From Euphorbia lathyris (taxonomy: Eukaryota; Streptophyta; Magnoliopsida; Malpighiales; Euphorbiaceae), in contig NC_088918.1 in NCBI RefSeq assembly GCF_963576675.1, positions 43,867,501 through 43,931,500 of the forward strand: 64,000 nucleotides of DNA, in the 5' to 3' direction. Of the stretch, positions 1 to 10,500 are shown one piece after another. The position numbers were made by a program, and so were the translations under genes. The stretch's first letter is position 1. Each line of letters starts with the position of its first letter. Under the pieces are notes generated by a model that worked only from the letters and a program-made list of their open reading frames with translations, was not told the origin of the DNA and did no database searches.

Positions 1-87
1 TCGAAAAATTGAGTTTCTTCCACTTCAAAAGGTTTGATTTTATGCCTTTTCGCATCAAAACAACACATTCTTTCGTCCTATGATTCC

Positions 88-95
88 TATAAATA
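88..95 (+). promoter_or_regulatory. TATA box upstream of first Athila-type ORF
   Basis: TATAAATA lies about 117 bases before the ATG at 212, in an otherwise non-coding leader. The second ORF has the same octamer in a similar place (2016-2023), which suggests that each ORF has its own promoter. Not tested. Confidence 0.4.
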
Positions 96-211
96 AATCA
101 AAGAGGTTCAGATTTCTGTTACAAGCTTTTCTTTTTCATCTCGGTCAGACAAAAAATCTGATATTCTAAACACCATTTTCAAACAAAGTTACAGAAACAT
201 TTCCAAACACC

Positions 212-1168
212 ATGACTACCAAACTCAAATCTTCCAAGAAGATTATTGCTGCACGCCGCAAGCGTACTGATTTATCAGAACGCTATGGTGCTCCTTTCCC
301 AATTTATAACCATGATGAAGGCAGACGTTATTACCGATTTCGTTATGCTATATTTGTCGGAATGCTTTACATGGATGAGTTCTTAAATGATGAACTCAGG
401 ATTAGCGATGATATGAATCACTATTTAGAGAATTTGGGCTGGACCAAATTCGCCCACATGAAGTTTCCAATCATAGGCGATTGGATCCTTGAATTTCTAT
501 GTACAGTACGCTTCGTGAATAAGCGTCGGGTTCGTCTGAGTTTTCGCAAAGATGGCGACACTTTCACCTTCGGTTACCCAGAATTATATGCCTGGTTTGG
601 TTTCCCACCACGGGATACTTCATACCACCATCCTGGCAGAGATATGACTTCCAGAGACATCTGGAGGACGTTGACAGGATTCTGGCATTTCAATCCGAGT
701 CTGGCCTATAACAAATGCATCCATTCCAATTCGATGATTTATTTGCACAAGTTTCTGTGTCATAGTTTATTTGGACGAACTAGTAGCAGTATGGTCCAAG
801 ACACCGACTTGTATGTTTTAGGCGACATATTTCAAAGCAACACAGTAAACTCTTCTAAAATATTGATGGAAGGTTTGATTGTCGCTTCTCGTTCCAAAGA
901 AAATAAGATTGGATATGGGAATATAATATGTGGCATAATATTGGGAGCCAAAGGAGCAACATCTGTTCCTTGGACTGATGCAGAACCGTTTCCAATGATG
1001 GATTATGAATTTTTGGAAAAAGAGGGCCTCGTGAAACGTATCTTTCGGCTTGGCCCAAGGTTTCTTTCTGCGGAAGAAAGACAGATCTTCATGCAGATGA
1101 AGATTGAACGCTATAGGGCAAGAAGAATCCCACTTCCGCGTGATGATTATTTAGTTTCAATTATTTAG
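212..1168 (+). CDS. ATHILA ORF-1-like retrotransposon protein (copy A)
   Basis: Open frame of 318 aa from the first ATG after a TATA-type leader. The middle of the protein (about residues 75-240) follows the pattern of the plant ATHILA ORF-1-type proteins: a 'LGWTKFAHMKFP' block, a 'LEFLCTVRF' block, 'VRLSFRKDGDTFTFGYPEL', then 'WFGFPP', and later a conserved Phe-Gly-Arg (LFGR). The N-terminus is basic (KSSKKIIAARRKR), possibly for nucleic-acid binding or nuclear import. The family's function is unknown. It is related to the 2267-3480 ORF downstream (shared LGW, EFL, ISFR/LSFR, FGFP and LFGR blocks) but lacks that copy's acidic/proline and coiled-coil tail. It has no internal stop, unlike most neighbouring element genes. 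Athila/Tat-type elements often carry extra ORFs between pol and the 3' LTR. Confidence 0.65.
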   Translation: MTTKLKSSKKIIAARRKRTDLSERYGAPFPIYNHDEGRRYYRFRYAIFVGMLYMDEFLNDELRISDDMNHYLENLGWTKFAHMKFPIIGDWILEFLCTVRFVNKRRVRLSFRKDGDTFTFGYPELYAWFGFPPRDTSYHHPGRDMTSRDIWRTLTGFWHFNPSLAYNKCIHSNSMIYLHKFLCHSLFGRTSSSMVQDTDLYVLGDIFQSNTVNSSKILMEGLIVASRSKENKIGYGNIICGIILGAKGATSVPWTDAEPFPMMDYEFLEKEGLVKRIFRLGPRFLSAEERQIFMQMKIERYRARRIPLPRDDYLVSII

Positions 1169-1740
1169 GATTAGATCGTTTTTGTTTGTGTTTGTTTCGT
1201 TTTTAAGTTTTTCTTTATATATATGTTTTTGTTTAACTTGTACATATGTGTTATTGAATAAAATTTCTATTCATTTTAGTTAATTTCTCAGATTGATTTT
1301 GGTTTATATATTTGTTCCATATTCTATGCAATAATGAAACAATCTGTAATAAATCCATTTCATGATAATCAATTCTAATCATTCTTCCAATAAATGATTT
1401 AATGACCTTGTATAATTTTAAATAATCAACACATATATCCATACTTTAATCAAATTACGTATCTGAATCGTACTTAACTCATTTGATTTTGTTTAAACGA
1501 TTTAAGGTTTTAAAATGGATTAATGTTTACATAAACTTATATTTATTTCATTTAAGAAGATTCATTTAACTTATATCTATTAATGTCATTTAATAATTCA
1601 TTTAACTCTATATTAAAGCATTAATGTTTCATAATTATTCATTATTCCCTAGTTAATAAGGACAAACCTTTGGGTTTCCTTGTATTTAATGCTTTTCATT
1701 TATGTTTTTAAGTACAGGTACAGTTTTAATTAGGTTCAGG
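1169..1740 (+). other. AT-rich spacer between the two Athila-type ORFs
   Basis: Very AT-rich, with repeated 'ttcatttaa' and 'ttaatg' words around 1550-1640. No coding potential was recognised. Confidence 0.5.
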
Positions 1741-2266
1741 ACGTAATTACTCAGAAAATTGCACGAACAGAGTCAAAATGCGCGAATAAAAGCCACCAGG
1801 GGCCAATTCTCGGCCGAGAATTATCGATTCTCGGTAAGTTCAGCGAAGACAGACCAATTTCAGAGCGAATTACTCTCTGAAATTGCCGTGTCGCGACCAA
1901 GAATCCGGATTCTCGGTCGCGACACGCGTACTGCAGGCCTGGGAACTCCGAATTTTTACACTAAATTAAGTCTATTCCTATTCCTAATCTACCTATAACT
2001 CACTCTATTCACCCCTATAAATAAATATTTCTTACACAAACATCACATCACCTCAAAGTATACCCAATCCTTTACTCTAAACTCTTCCCAATACATCACT
2101 TTTACTCTTCCCAATTTATTCATCACTATTCACAATCAATTACCTCTTCATCTACCTTATCTTTCATTCAATTAAACCTTACAATTTCCCAACTCATCTT
2201 CAACCTTTTGGTTTTTCTCTTTTCATCTCTTTCTCTCTTATTTTCAAACCCTAAAACACCATAATC
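1741..2266 (+). promoter_or_regulatory. LTR-like promoter module before second ORF
   Basis: This stretch shares words with the U3 part of the 3' LTR (5190-5310): both have ATTCTCGGTCGCGACAC and ATTCTCGGTAAGTTC. It holds an 18-bp perfect palindrome (AATTCTCGG/CCGAGAATT, 1805-1822) and a TATAAATA box at 2016-2023, followed by a pyrimidine-rich leader up to the ATG at 2267. The likely role is an internal promoter for the downstream ORF. Alternatively it is a relic of an LTR from a rearranged copy. Confidence 0.45.
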
Positions 2267-3480
2267 ATGCCTAGAACAAAGCGTGTTGGTCACAAGCCAC
2301 AAGTTACGGAAGCTAATCGCCTTCGTATACATTGCGGGGCTTATTTTGACATAGCTTCTGAGGAAGAGGCGAACCGTTTCACTCATTTTCCAATTCCAAG
2401 CGGGAGTTCGTGGACATGCACTTCCTTGACTTTGATTCGGTAAGAGAGTTAAATTTCTCTACTCGGATGAGTGCTTTCATTGAGACTTTGGGTTGGCAAA
2501 CATTTGTTTCTATGCATTTTCCTAGCATTACGGAATATATCATCGAGTTCTTGGTTACTTTGCAACTTGATAAAAAGAGGACTTCCATCTCTTTTAGAAA
2601 TAATGGTGTGACTTACACCATAGATTATGAAGCCATAGGAAATATGTTTGGTTTTCCTACTAGTGATTTCCATGACAAGCCTAGGGATTTTGACAATGAC
2701 ACAATTTGGAACACTCTTTCGGGTCAAGCTTATTTTAACTCGAAAAACACTTCAAGTAAGATGATTAGGGACAATTGTGTGTTCTTCTTTCACAAATTCT
2801 TGATTTTTTCCTTGTTTGGTCGTGTTGAGAGCTCCAAAATTCAAGTTAGGGATTTGTTCGCTGATTGCTTGTTTAAAGGCTTGAGGGTTGATAGCATAGG
2901 TATGCTATTTGATAATTTGTATCGTGCTTCGAGGGTTCGTACCATTCAAGTCCCTCTCGGTAATTTTATTACCGCTATTGTTTTGGGTGCACGTGGAGAG
3001 CTAGCCGATTATGATATGTCGTCCTACCATGGCTATGTGCCAATTTTGAATATTTCGGCTCTTGAGCGGGCTCACTTGTTACTTACTTCGGTTCCACCTG
3101 TCTTTATTTCTTATGAGTCCCGTATTGCCCATCTTCGTGGTACTATGGGTGGAGGAGCTTCAAGTTCACAATTTGTAGGTACCGAAAAAGGTGAAGAGGA
3201 TGAGGAAGTGGACGTTGCACCACAAGCACAACCACAACCCCAAGCACCACAAGATGATGATCCGGTTGATTTGAGGCAGATTTTGAACCAAATCAATTCA
3301 CATAATCGCCAAATGAATTTACGGATTGATGATTTGGTAGAAAACAATATGGTGATGAATGACAACCTCAACAACTTAAGGAGGGAGCACAAATCTACTC
3401 GTCGTCGGATGCTTTCATTTTTCCGTCAACAAAATGTTGAAACCTCACCATCTCTGACGGATTCGCCTCCACATGCTTAG
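2267..3480 (+). pseudogene. ATHILA ORF-1-like protein (copy B), frameshifted
   Basis: A start ATG at 2267 opens a frame (MPRTKRVGHKPQ...) that stops at 2438-2440. The conserved part continues in another frame from about 2389 to the TAG at 3480, so a single-base indel lies near 2385-2390. The main frame (about 360 aa) has the same conserved blocks as copy A: LGWQTFVSMHFP, IIEFLVTLQL, TSISFRNNGVTYTIDY, MFGFP, LFGR. It then has an acidic stretch (EKGEEDEEVD), a Gln/Pro run, and a C-terminal segment rich in Asn, Leu and basic residues (about 290-340) that could form a coiled coil. Nucleic-acid or self-association roles are guesses. 'gaggacatggtccaaattaagtgtggg' words after the stop are typical of plant gypsy 3' regions. 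Confidence 0.65.
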
Positions 3481-4926
3481 GTTTTATCAAGTCTTTTTCT
3501 TCATTTACTTATCTTGTTTTGTTCTTTTGAATTATAATTTGGTACAATGTTTTATTTTTATTATGTTTAGTACATTTTGCTTATCTTATGATGGATGATT
3601 TGCTAAATTTTCTTTCTTAATCCGTATGATTTATTTCGTACTAATTTTTCGTGTTTTATCCATTCTTGCACCAATGAGGACATGGTCCAAATTAAGTGTG
3701 GGAGGAGATATTACATATATCATTTTTACACATACGAATGAATGCAAGGAGTAAGAATAAATGTCATCTGTATTAACATAAATACATGTTAATATTTCTA
3801 AGCAATATTTTCAAATGCAACACTTGTTTTATGCAAATGCAACATATATTTATAAATAGCTCATAATTTAAAAAAATTTCACCAAATAATTATTTTTAGG
3901 TTATCATTATCGATAGAAATAATGTTTCTATATGGGTAATATTTTTGAAATTTTCACAAATCTCCGAAACAATTTTAAGTAAAATTGTCTCGAGTAAATG
4001 TATTTAAGTAAATAAATTCTTTATATTCAAATCTCTATTTTATTTCATGCAATTCATGATACAATAAATCTTATTTTAAATTTTCAATTAGGTTTATAGG
4101 CATTAAATTGAACTAACAATTTTTAGCTCGGTTTGATTTCGTCTTACATTAACACCAATTGAAGTTTTTAAGGAAACTTTAGCCATAATACATGTTGAAT
4201 TTTAAGTCAATATAGGATGAATGTGCTATCTTTCTTTTTCTCAATTTACAATTTTAATTTTATATCTCATATTAATTAATCAATTAATTATATTCTTAAC
4301 TTTTGGCCACGATTGAGACCAACCTTATCACAATCGAGGTATGAAAGGGAAGAAAATTAAGTACCGTTTACTTTTGACCACGATTGCGACCACCCTTATC
4401 ACAATCGAGGTATGGAAGAAACGTTAAAGTTATAAGCAAAAATTAAGCGTTTTTAAGTTTAAAGTAATGATTGCGTCCACCCATGGCATGGTCGGTACCT
4501 CTTAAGCGAACACAAAGCAAATAAAATACATATAAAGTTACGATCGAGACCACCCTTATTTTGGGCGTAACTAAGCAAATAAATTAACCCAAATACTTAC
4601 TCGTTTAAATATAATAGTTTAGGTTTGGGAAAGGAAATTTTGTGCTTTGAAATGCCTTGAGACGAAAGACTCAATAACATGCGTGCTTATATCGTCCCGA
4701 ATACTTCAATTTCAAAATTGAAATACAAAGACGAATGATATATCATATTTATACTAGTTAGTTTGATATTTTGAGTATAAATTTGCCATGCGAAGTTAGT
4801 CTTTTCGGCTTAACTAATTTAAAAAGGAATACAGAGATATATGTTTTATTTTTATAAAGAGGTTAGTTAGAGAATAAATTCAGTGAAATTTTGCTCGGGA
4901 CTAGCAAAAGATTAAGTGTGGAGATT
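3481..4926 (+). other. 3' non-coding region and polypurine tract of the Athila-like element
   Basis: No coding frame was recognised. A 'taagtgtgggaggag' purine run lies near 3694-3709 and a second one ('taagtgtggagatt') abuts the LTR at 4927. The latter is the likely polypurine tract priming plus-strand synthesis. Diverged repeats lie at 4297-4580. Confidence 0.5.
4297..4580 (+). repeat. Diverged tandem repeats, about 75-90 bp
   Basis: A block reading 'CCACGATTGAGACCAACC ... TTATCACAATCGAGGTATG' occurs near 4306 and again near 4378, with further degenerate copies ('gattgcgtccaccc', 'gatcgagaccaccctta') near 4470 and 4540. Such repeats are common between the last ORF and the 3' LTR in plant Athila/Tat elements. 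Confidence 0.55.
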
Positions 4927-6400
4927 TGTTAAGCCCAAAATATACCTAAAATATCATTAGTATTTACATCAGTTTTACTACGAAATCATGCTGTTTATAT
5001 CTATTTAGAATACTTTTACGTTCAAATATGTTTCTTTCATGCAAGGTACCTAAATATTTGGTAAAATCCAAATAGGAACGAAAGAGGTTAAAAACAAAGG
5101 AAAAACCCTACAAAAAGAGTTAAAGACGATGAAAATCAAACGCGCCGAAACGAGGACGAGGACGAAGTCAGAGACAGAGAAAAATACTCCGTGACCGATA
5201 GAGAATCCTCCATTCTCGGTCGCGACACTCGTCACCCAGCTCTTCCCCTTGTCATTTCGAAGGCCGAAAATCTGTTCCCCCATTCTCGACCGAGAATTTA
5301 CATTCTCGGTAAGTTCAAATTTTCAGGAAGCAATACTTGCACATGTTCGTTTTCGACGAAACGCGTCCGTTCGATTGGATAAGAACGCCTCTTCGCAGCA
5401 GACACATTCCTTGGACACGACTCCTCAACATCTATAAATAGAGAGTTGATTTCAGAGTTGAAAGAATTAATTGAAGAGAAGATTAGTGCAGAATTAATGC
5501 AGAAATTTTGAGTCAAGCAATTCATAGTTAGAAGATCGATTTTGTAAAAAGCAATATGATTTACACACATTGTTTACCAAATAATTACAAACACAGTAGC
5601 ATTTAGATTTAGATTAAGATTTGTTATTATTAGTTTACATTTTGGTAGTAGAAGTACCCGTCTCTATTCCGAAGATTCAGCGAGAAGATTTAGTAGAGGA
5701 TTCGCCCCGGAGCCTGACAAACTCTAATGAGGTTCAAGGAAAGGATTGACAACCCGTTCGCTTGAAAGTCGTCGAAAGCTTCCATGCTTCTTGTTCTCTG
5801 TAAACTTGTATCAAATTCATACTTCACCTAATAAAGTTTATTCAATTCAATAGATTTTTATGTAGCACTTCTGTAATTGATCCAAAGTGAGTTCTGGTGT
5901 TTTCATTAAAACGTAGTTGAATTCAAAATCTTTACAAGGAAACTTTGTTGAACACTTAGGCAAATTCATATCTTGAAAAAGTATTAATTTGGTTAAGGTA
6001 GCAATCTATCCCGACCATAGGAAGATTGTCTGCGGTTTAAAGCCTTTTAATTGAAAGAGTTTACGTTATTACATTTATATAATTATTTACAAAGTTTAAA
6101 GTTGTTTTCTTTGCTTAATGCAAACAAATACATTTATTCCATTTTCTAAAGCACTAAACGTTTCTGTCTTGTAAATTCATACTCAAAACAAAATTGATTT
6201 CTAACATTCTTCATACTCTAATCTAATTCTTATTCTATAAATTTCAATACCAAATCCAATTAAACGATTTTATATATTATAAACCTTGAAAGTAAATCAA
6301 ACTGAATTAAAATAAGTTTTCGTTAAAAAACGTTCCCTGTGGGATCGATATCTTTTTATTACTACAAGCGAAACCGTGCACTTGCGGAAATCGCTCAACA
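4927..6400 (+). repeat. 3' LTR of the Athila-like element
   Basis: The LTR is 1474 bp. It begins TGTTAAGCCC directly after a purine tract and ends CGCTCAACA, so the ends form a near-perfect TGTTRAG/CTYAACA inverted pair. A TATA box (TATAAATA, 5433-5440) marks U3/R. The 3' end has the common plant gypsy phrase 'ttccctgtgggatcgata ... gtgcacttgcgg'. U3 holds a near-palindrome around TTCTCGACCGAGAA (about 5283) that echoes the one at 1805-1822. The next base (6401) is LINE sequence. Confidence 0.8.
5433..5440 (+). promoter_or_regulatory. LTR TATA box
   Basis: TATAAATA in the 3' LTR, followed by purine-rich sequence. It is the likely core promoter of the element, with transcription starting roughly 30 bases downstream. 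Confidence 0.55.
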
Positions 6401-6841
6401 AATATATGACATTGAAATCGCCCAATAGAAACCACGACTATGATATATTATTACTAATAAAAGTAAGTTCTTCCCAAAGAAGCTTACAATTAAATGGGAT
6501 AGGAGAAGCATAAATGGAAGTAATTTTACATACTTTTTTTCCATTCCTCAAAACAACACAATGAATTAACCGGGAATGAATAGTTAAAGCAATAATAGTA
6601 TAGCGGAAGGGTTCTAGAGAATCCAAATCCCATCATATCTACCTTGGGCTTCATACCGGATACACTCCCATCTATAGAATTTGTTAGTCACTTTATTTTC
6701 CAACGAGCCACTGACCTTAGGCTCTAAAATAGCAAAATAAGCAGGATTAAACTGCTTAATCAAATCTAAGAGATGGATGTGGGTCGCCTTGTACGCCGTT
6801 CCACAAACATTTCAGGCTAAAAATCCATAAAATGATAAAAA
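6401..6841 (-). pseudogene. LINE ORF2 fragment, endonuclease N-terminal part
   Basis: Read on the minus strand this is the start of a plant L1-type ORF2. It has a 'NVCGTAYKATHIHLLDLIKQFNP' type opening followed by 'LEPKVSG', the usual N-terminus of the apurinic-endonuclease-like (EEP) domain. It ends in a GDFN-type motif (about 6410-6425) that is cut by the Athila-like insertion. Several stops and a frameshift are present. The rest of ORF2 (reverse transcriptase) would lie left of the inserted element and is outside the window. It follows ORF1 by about 20 bases, as in plant LINEs. Confidence 0.6.
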
Positions 6842-6862
6842 TGAGAAGAGAATGCCCACCCG

Positions 6863-8372
6863 TTAAGCAAGATACTTACTCGCGTCTCCACCACCACGAG
6901 TATAAGTATCACCAATACTTTTAGCAATATTAGAGTTGTTGCTCTTCTTCATGCCTCTATTAAACTCTTTTGAAGGTTTTAGTTTATCGTGCAAGACACT
7001 GGGTTTATCAGGCTTAGAAGACTTTTTATGAGAAGCTTTAAGTGGTGAATTACCCATTTTCCCCTAGTTGGCATATGAGGCAGCACTAGATGTTTTTGTA
7101 GATTGATCATGTTCAAACAAAGGGTTTACATCGTCAGACACCTTAGAAGAACCTTGGAAATCCGTCTATATTAATTCCTCTATCTGTTCAATAATATCGG
7201 GTTCTTTTACAGTATTACCTTCATCTAACTTATTCAAAACATCAAACCTGGAACCCCGAATCAGTTTGAGCCCCAACTTCATCCAGGTTATGCAAGGGGG
7301 GTCCTTAGTAAGCGAATTAGCAGTGTCAAAAATTCATTCATTGAGAGGTTTATTTTCCAAAATTTGAGTCACTATCATGTTCTTTTGTCTAGATAAAGTT
7401 CTCCTGGCCGATCTTTTGGCCACCATCCAAGGGCCATAATCCTGTGCAATTTCCTCCTTGGCAATGATTCTATCATTAGGTTCTTTGTGTGCACCATCAT
7501 TATTGTTCTCTTCCTTCCAAGCAGGATAGGAATCGAAAACATGACCAAACATCCCATATTGATAACAAATATCATGGAGGCCTTCGTATTCAATTTGATA
7601 AATGGATCGACGAAGTCTAAATTTAGCCAATAGTAGTTTAGTAAGATCCACTTCAATACAAACTCGGACAAATTTCCCATGTTCAGCATATACCATTTTG
7701 GTATCAACATGATGGACTTTCCTTACCGGACTACCCAATCTAATCATGAAATCCTCGTTATAATGCTCAATAGGAAGACTAGGAAATCTTACCCATGTCA
7801 CAATCTTCTTGACAAAATCATCAGATGAGTCAAAGTGAGGTACCCAAGGTCTAATAGTTAAGCAATGGTTAGCCACAACATATGGTCCACCATTTAGAGC
7901 CTTCACATAACCTTCATGGTTAGCAAACTTGACAATGTAATAAATAACGGCAATATCTGTAATAGTGATAATGCCAAAGTTTGCCCACATCTTCCTCAAC
8001 CTCAACACGAGATAACTAAATGCAACACGATTTCCCAACACTTTAACAATGAGAGAAGACTTCCAATAACTCCTGAGGGAATGCTTCTCTTCTTTGGTCA
8101 AATGAATAGTATGGCAAAGCGGATCGTCATCTATATCCTCACCCACCTCCGATTATTCATAATGATCCTTGCACCAATCAGAAACGGAGTCAGAGAATTG
8201 ATCAGGAGCATCAGAGTCATCAGTGACAGCCACACATTTCCACGTTAGCTTTCTACGAATCGGCGATTCCAGAACTCGCTCGGAATTTGTCTTAAATCTT
8301 CTGGTAATCCATTACTGCCTTTCGATTTTTTGAAACCACGATCTGGTGGTTTATTTGATGTCACCACCATTT
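6863..8372 (-). pseudogene. LINE ORF1 (DUF4283 / zinc-knuckle gag-like), broken
   Basis: On the minus strand a frame from 8146 to 6863 is interrupted by only three stops: TGA at 7334, TAG near 7174 and TAG near 7063. The longest open piece (8146-7334, 270 aa) shows the DUF4283 pattern of plant L1 ORF1 proteins: 'SLIVKVLGNRVAFSYL', 'VKFANHEGYVKALNGGPYVV', 'LTIRPWVPHFDS', 'WVRFPSLPIEHY', then 'VEVDLTK'-like. It is followed by a knuckle-like segment in which the second Cys is Tyr and the last Cys is lost (CYQYGMFGHVFDSY). A probable start lies at 8372 (MVVTSNKPPDRGF), joined by a frameshift. ORF1 proteins bind the LINE RNA. All three stops could come from CGA or CAG by C-to-T change. Confidence 0.65.
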
Positions 8373-9002
8373 TAGAGGAAGAAAGAGAAGGAGGACGATC
8401 AATCTTTTGGTAAAGTTATCATTTTAGTTTACAGGTCTATATAGAAACCTATTCCCGGTTGATATTGCTAGAGTTCATCTTTTTTTTGTAGGTGAAAGAA
8501 AATTTTCTTCTTTATCAATCGACAACCCCATCGCCTCAGTCAAATATACCAAAATTTAACAATTTGTTACAACCATGTAAATATAATTCTTTAATAATTC
8601 TCCAAATATAAAAATAAATATAAAAATATCACGTAGACTAAAAATTATCTATAAGCGAATATTGACAAAATATATTGTTAGAAAAATATTAGAGGGATTA
8701 ATAAATAATTTTTTATTTCAAGAATTCGTGTGAAGATATGGTGGGAGTGAGGATGGAGATCCTCATGTAATAGGGAGAAAGGTCTTATTCTCGCCTCATC
8801 CATGTATGTGAAAAGATCTCATTGCTATCTTATGGAAAAAATGGAGATTTCTAGTTTGTAATCCTAAAAGCAACATCATTTAAGATAAAGTGTATGACTC
8901 AAGAAGCTACATCCTTCGTAACAATGACTTATTCACAACTAGAGTTAGGCACATTGCAATAAAGTGAACATTATTCATATGTGTTCTCCTTACAAGAAAG
9001 AT
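8373..9002. other. AT-rich non-coding
   Basis: Upstream of the LINE ORF1 start. No frame, repeat or RNA gene was recognised. Confidence 0.4.
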
Positions 9003-9749
9003 GTTGGACCCATGCTACAATTTAATATTTTTATTTACATCCATTTTAGTTATTAATATTTTTGTACTTAATATAAAATTTAATTAGATTTTTATTATAT
9101 GGATATGATAATTAATTAATATTAATCTATTAATAATCATCTAATTAAATTAACTTTTATATTGTTAATTGGGTGATAATTATATTAGTGGCCTTCTAGC
9201 CTTTAAAAATGCCTAAGTCAGCTGAGAGTATCATTTTTCTGTTGAAGCCTCCTAGAAGTTACATAAAAGTTAGTAGTCATTGTTAGTAGGAAGACAGTTG
9301 AAATAGTAGAAAGACAATTGAGGAGATCATGGGGTAAGAATAAAAAAGAATGTAGTAAAAGGTGATGTTTTTCTCATTTTCAAGGCCAACCAACATATCC
9401 AAAAATCAAGTCAGAACTCTGCAGATTTTACTTTCAAATCTAGATTCCATTAGTTTTTCTTTATTTTTATTTAATTTCCTTGTAATTTTTAGTTTATCCA
9501 AGCAATTAAATTTCTTTTCTTGCACTTTTGTATTTTAACATTCTTACAATTTTATGGCCTTTTTGAATTTTTTTTATTTTTCTTTAGCTTGTCTTTTGAT
9601 AATTCGGGCCTTAAGAAATTATTCGGTCTTTTTATTCCTAACAATCGTTTAAAAGCCAGATTAGGCGCATTTCGAAGTTTAAGGGTACTATAAACAGCTA
9701 GCACACTCATAAGTTTATTTTCGCTCCGAAAGGGCCACAACAAAACTGA
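9003..9749 (+). repeat. Possible 5' LTR of a degenerate gypsy element
   Basis: The segment begins TGTTGGACCC and ends ...CTGACA. It is followed at once by 'cgcttggtgggac', which resembles the primer-binding-site phrase seen after many plant gypsy 5' LTRs, and then by a short gag-like ATG frame at 9777. No partner LTR was found, so the ends are uncertain. Confidence 0.3.
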
Positions 9750-9776
9750 CACGCTTGGTGGGACATTCCATCACCA

Positions 9777-10500
9777 TGCCACCAAAGAATAATGAATTGA
9801 AGTCTACAGATCATGTCGCTAGTAGTTTCGAGGAGGAAGAAAATTTGTCGCTAATAAGAAAGGTAGAAGGGACGGATAATGGGGGCCCAATAGGAGAGTC
9901 TTAGATTCAGTAGAGATTTGGAATGTCCCTTACCTAGAAAAATGATTTTCTGCCACAATAAGAGAGATTAGAGATGTGAAACATGATATACAAGAGAACC
10001 TGCAAAAACTGTCTGAGCTTGCATCTAACAAGATCAGCCTTGCTGTACAAGATCCCCCGCCTGCTGGTAAGAGCTATTCTCAAAAGATGTTTCAGCCTAC
10101 AATGAAGGCCAAGATTGCTGCTGAAGAGCCATGTTCGTGCCTCTTAGCAAAAGTTCCACTCAAAAGTCCTTAGAGGTGCGAGAAGGTCAATGATTGCTCT
10201 GAATTCAACATTACTAAATCCCGCCTCTAAGGGAAGATTCTACATCTCAAAAGGTTGTTGGTGCTAACAACCCTAGGGTAAGGAAGTTGAGTAGACCTCA
10301 GTTTTTTACGAATACTAACCATATCTCTAATCCTACAATATATGGAAATACAAGGTGTCAAGGAGTTGGAGATTCAGGGGGGAACTTTATGGGGGCTTAG
10401 AAATGGCATACATGTGTACATACCTCTATATAATCATCAGCCTGCAATGTCAAGAGGCCTGGACTTTTAACCTCAACACGTCCCTCTGTTGACTATGAAA
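9777..10500 (+). pseudogene. Degenerate gypsy gag remnant
   Basis: The ATG at 9777 opens MPPKNNELKSTDHV..., which stops after about 42 codons. Further pieces (9976-10173, 65 aa with 'VKHDIQENLQKLSEL' style helices) and Asn/Pro-rich text up to about 10450 look like remains of a gag. No domain is clear enough to name. Confidence 0.3.

Larger units (their letters stand above)
1..6400 (+). mobile_element. Athila-like Ty3/gypsy retrotransposon, 3' part
   Basis: The window opens inside this element; its 5' LTR and pol lie off the left edge. It carries two related ORFs (212-1168 and 2267-3480), a non-coding tract with diverged tandem repeats, a purine-rich tract ending at 4926 and a 3' LTR (4927-6400). 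The purine tract, with 'ctagcaaaagattaagtgtg' just before the LTR, is a layout familiar from plant Athila/Tat elements. The element is inserted in the endonuclease region of a LINE, whose sequence resumes at 6401. The target-site duplication cannot be checked without the left end. Clade assignment rests on the ORF resemblance to the ATHILA ORF-1 family and is an inference. Confidence 0.7.
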
